A DNA stretch of 14,576 nucleotides. It comes from Pseudomonadales bacterium (GTDB taxonomy: Bacteria; Pseudomonadota; Gammaproteobacteria; Pseudomonadales; DT-91). The DNA lies in NCBI GenBank assembly GCA_013215025.1, contig JABSRR010000015.1, forward strand, positions 1-14,576. The letters are read 5' to 3'. Within the stretch, counting starts at the first letter, position 1. Each line of letters opens with the position of its first letter. The notes under the pieces were generated by a model that was not told where the DNA came from, made no database searches, and saw only the letters and a program-made list of their open reading frames with translations. Below are positions 14,229-14,576 of this stretch, piece by piece. Position numbers and translations under genes: made by a program.

Positions 14229-14576
14229 GCTGATCGACTAAGACAATCGCTAAAATAATGCAGGCAGCGCCTATCCAGGCTAGCTGCGTTAGCCGCTCGT
14301 CTAAAATCAGATAGCCACCTAATGCAGCAAACAGCGGTTCGCTGGCAAATATTAGCGCCACTCGCCAAGCAGCCAAATGCTGCTGAGCCATGGTTTGAGC
14401 CACATAGGCAAATGCGGTGGCAAGTATGCCGCCAATTAACAGCGCCAGCCATGCAATCAATGAGCTATTCAGCCAAAGTGATTGATACACCTGTTGCACG
14501 GCCGCAGGTTCAAATGTAAATGCGGCAATAAAGCTAAGCAGCATTACGGTAATCAGCTGTAACTGTGCCAGTGCCA
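14203..14576 (-). CDS. EamA/DMT-family transporter (partial, C-terminal part)
   Basis: The gene enters from the right edge; about 123 C-terminal residues are visible, and the frame stays open to position 14576. An internal ATG at 14544 is not a start, because hydrophobic EamA-type sequence (ALAQLQLITV) continues upstream of it. Four hydrophobic segments and the block VALIFASEPLFAALGGYLILDERLTQLAWIGAACI match the second EamA repeat of drug/metabolite exporters of the RhaT/YdcZ type. The substrate cannot be predicted. Its stop lies inside the fetB-like gene's 3' end. Confidence 0.85.
   Translation of the reverse strand, partial: ALAQLQLITVMLLSFIAAFTFEPAAVQQVYQSLWLNSSLIAWLALLIGGILATAFAYVAQTMAQQHLAAWRVALIFASEPLFAALGGYLILDERLTQLAWIGAACIILAIVLVDQLTGADPQT
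14214..14235. repeat. Short inverted repeat at a convergent gene overlap
   Basis: GATCAGC (14214-14220) and GCTGATC (14229-14235) form a 7-bp stem with an 8-nt loop containing ACCGGT. It straddles the 3' ends of the two convergent genes. There is no T run, so it is not a standard terminator; pausing or chance are both possible. Confidence 0.3.

Noticed and set aside
1..14576. A mobile island, prophage, CRISPR array or wholly new system
   Set aside because: No transposase, integrase, direct-repeat array, tRNA gene or marked change in coding style was seen; nearly every gene belongs to a known family, so the interest lies in arrangement, regulation and specificity.

Overview
The window reads as ordinary, densely packed chromosome of a gammaproteobacterium. 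The best protein-level matches I can recall are the Puu and Pot proteins of E. coli and the polyamine/beta-alanine genes of Pseudomonas. The moderate base composition and gene mix suggest a marine or free-living lineage, but I cannot name a genus from sequence alone. No RNA genes, insertion sequences, CRISPR arrays or phage genes were seen.

Left part (1-6702), polyamine catabolism. A leftward operon starts near 3480. It encodes a beta-alanine:pyruvate-type aminotransferase, a CoA-acylating (methyl)malonate semialdehyde dehydrogenase (MmsA/BauC type), a small cupin, and a PuuB-type gamma-glutamylpolyamine oxidase that runs off the left edge. Divergent from it is puuC, the gamma-glutamyl-aminoaldehyde dehydrogenase. 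Converging on puuC is a second, more divergent PuuB-family oxidase, and divergent from that is puuR, an XRE-cupin repressor. The expected gamma-glutamylpolyamine synthetase (PuuA) and gamma-glutamyl-GABA hydrolase (PuuD) are absent and may lie beyond position 1.

Middle (7282-9127), an unrelated-looking small cluster. A leftward pair encodes a gamma-glutamylcyclotransferase-fold protein and a cation-diffusion-facilitator-like membrane protein with non-standard metal-site residues. A GNAT acetyltransferase starts head-to-head with the cyclotransferase gene, with essentially no intergenic DNA.

Right part (9361-13418), polyamine uptake. This is a complete ABC importer in the order potG-potH-potI-potF, with ATGA overlaps between the first three genes and a strong terminator after the last. 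The periplasmic receptor carries Trp270 where putrescine-type receptors have Phe, which suggests a spermidine preference. After the terminator come a FetB-like (UPF0014) permease and, convergent and overlapping by 26 bp, the C-terminal part of an EamA-family exporter.

How it fits together (inference): the importer brings in spermidine and putrescine. Gamma-glutamylated intermediates are oxidised by the two PuuB-like enzymes and PuuC. The aminopropyl part of spermidine leaves as beta-alanine, which the aminotransferase and MmsA convert to acetyl-CoA. A shared operator-like motif (TGT-N7-ATTGAA, four copies) lies in front of the aminotransferase operon, puuC, the second oxidase and the transporter operon. 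It resembles the E. coli PuuR box and would tie uptake and breakdown to the local PuuR.
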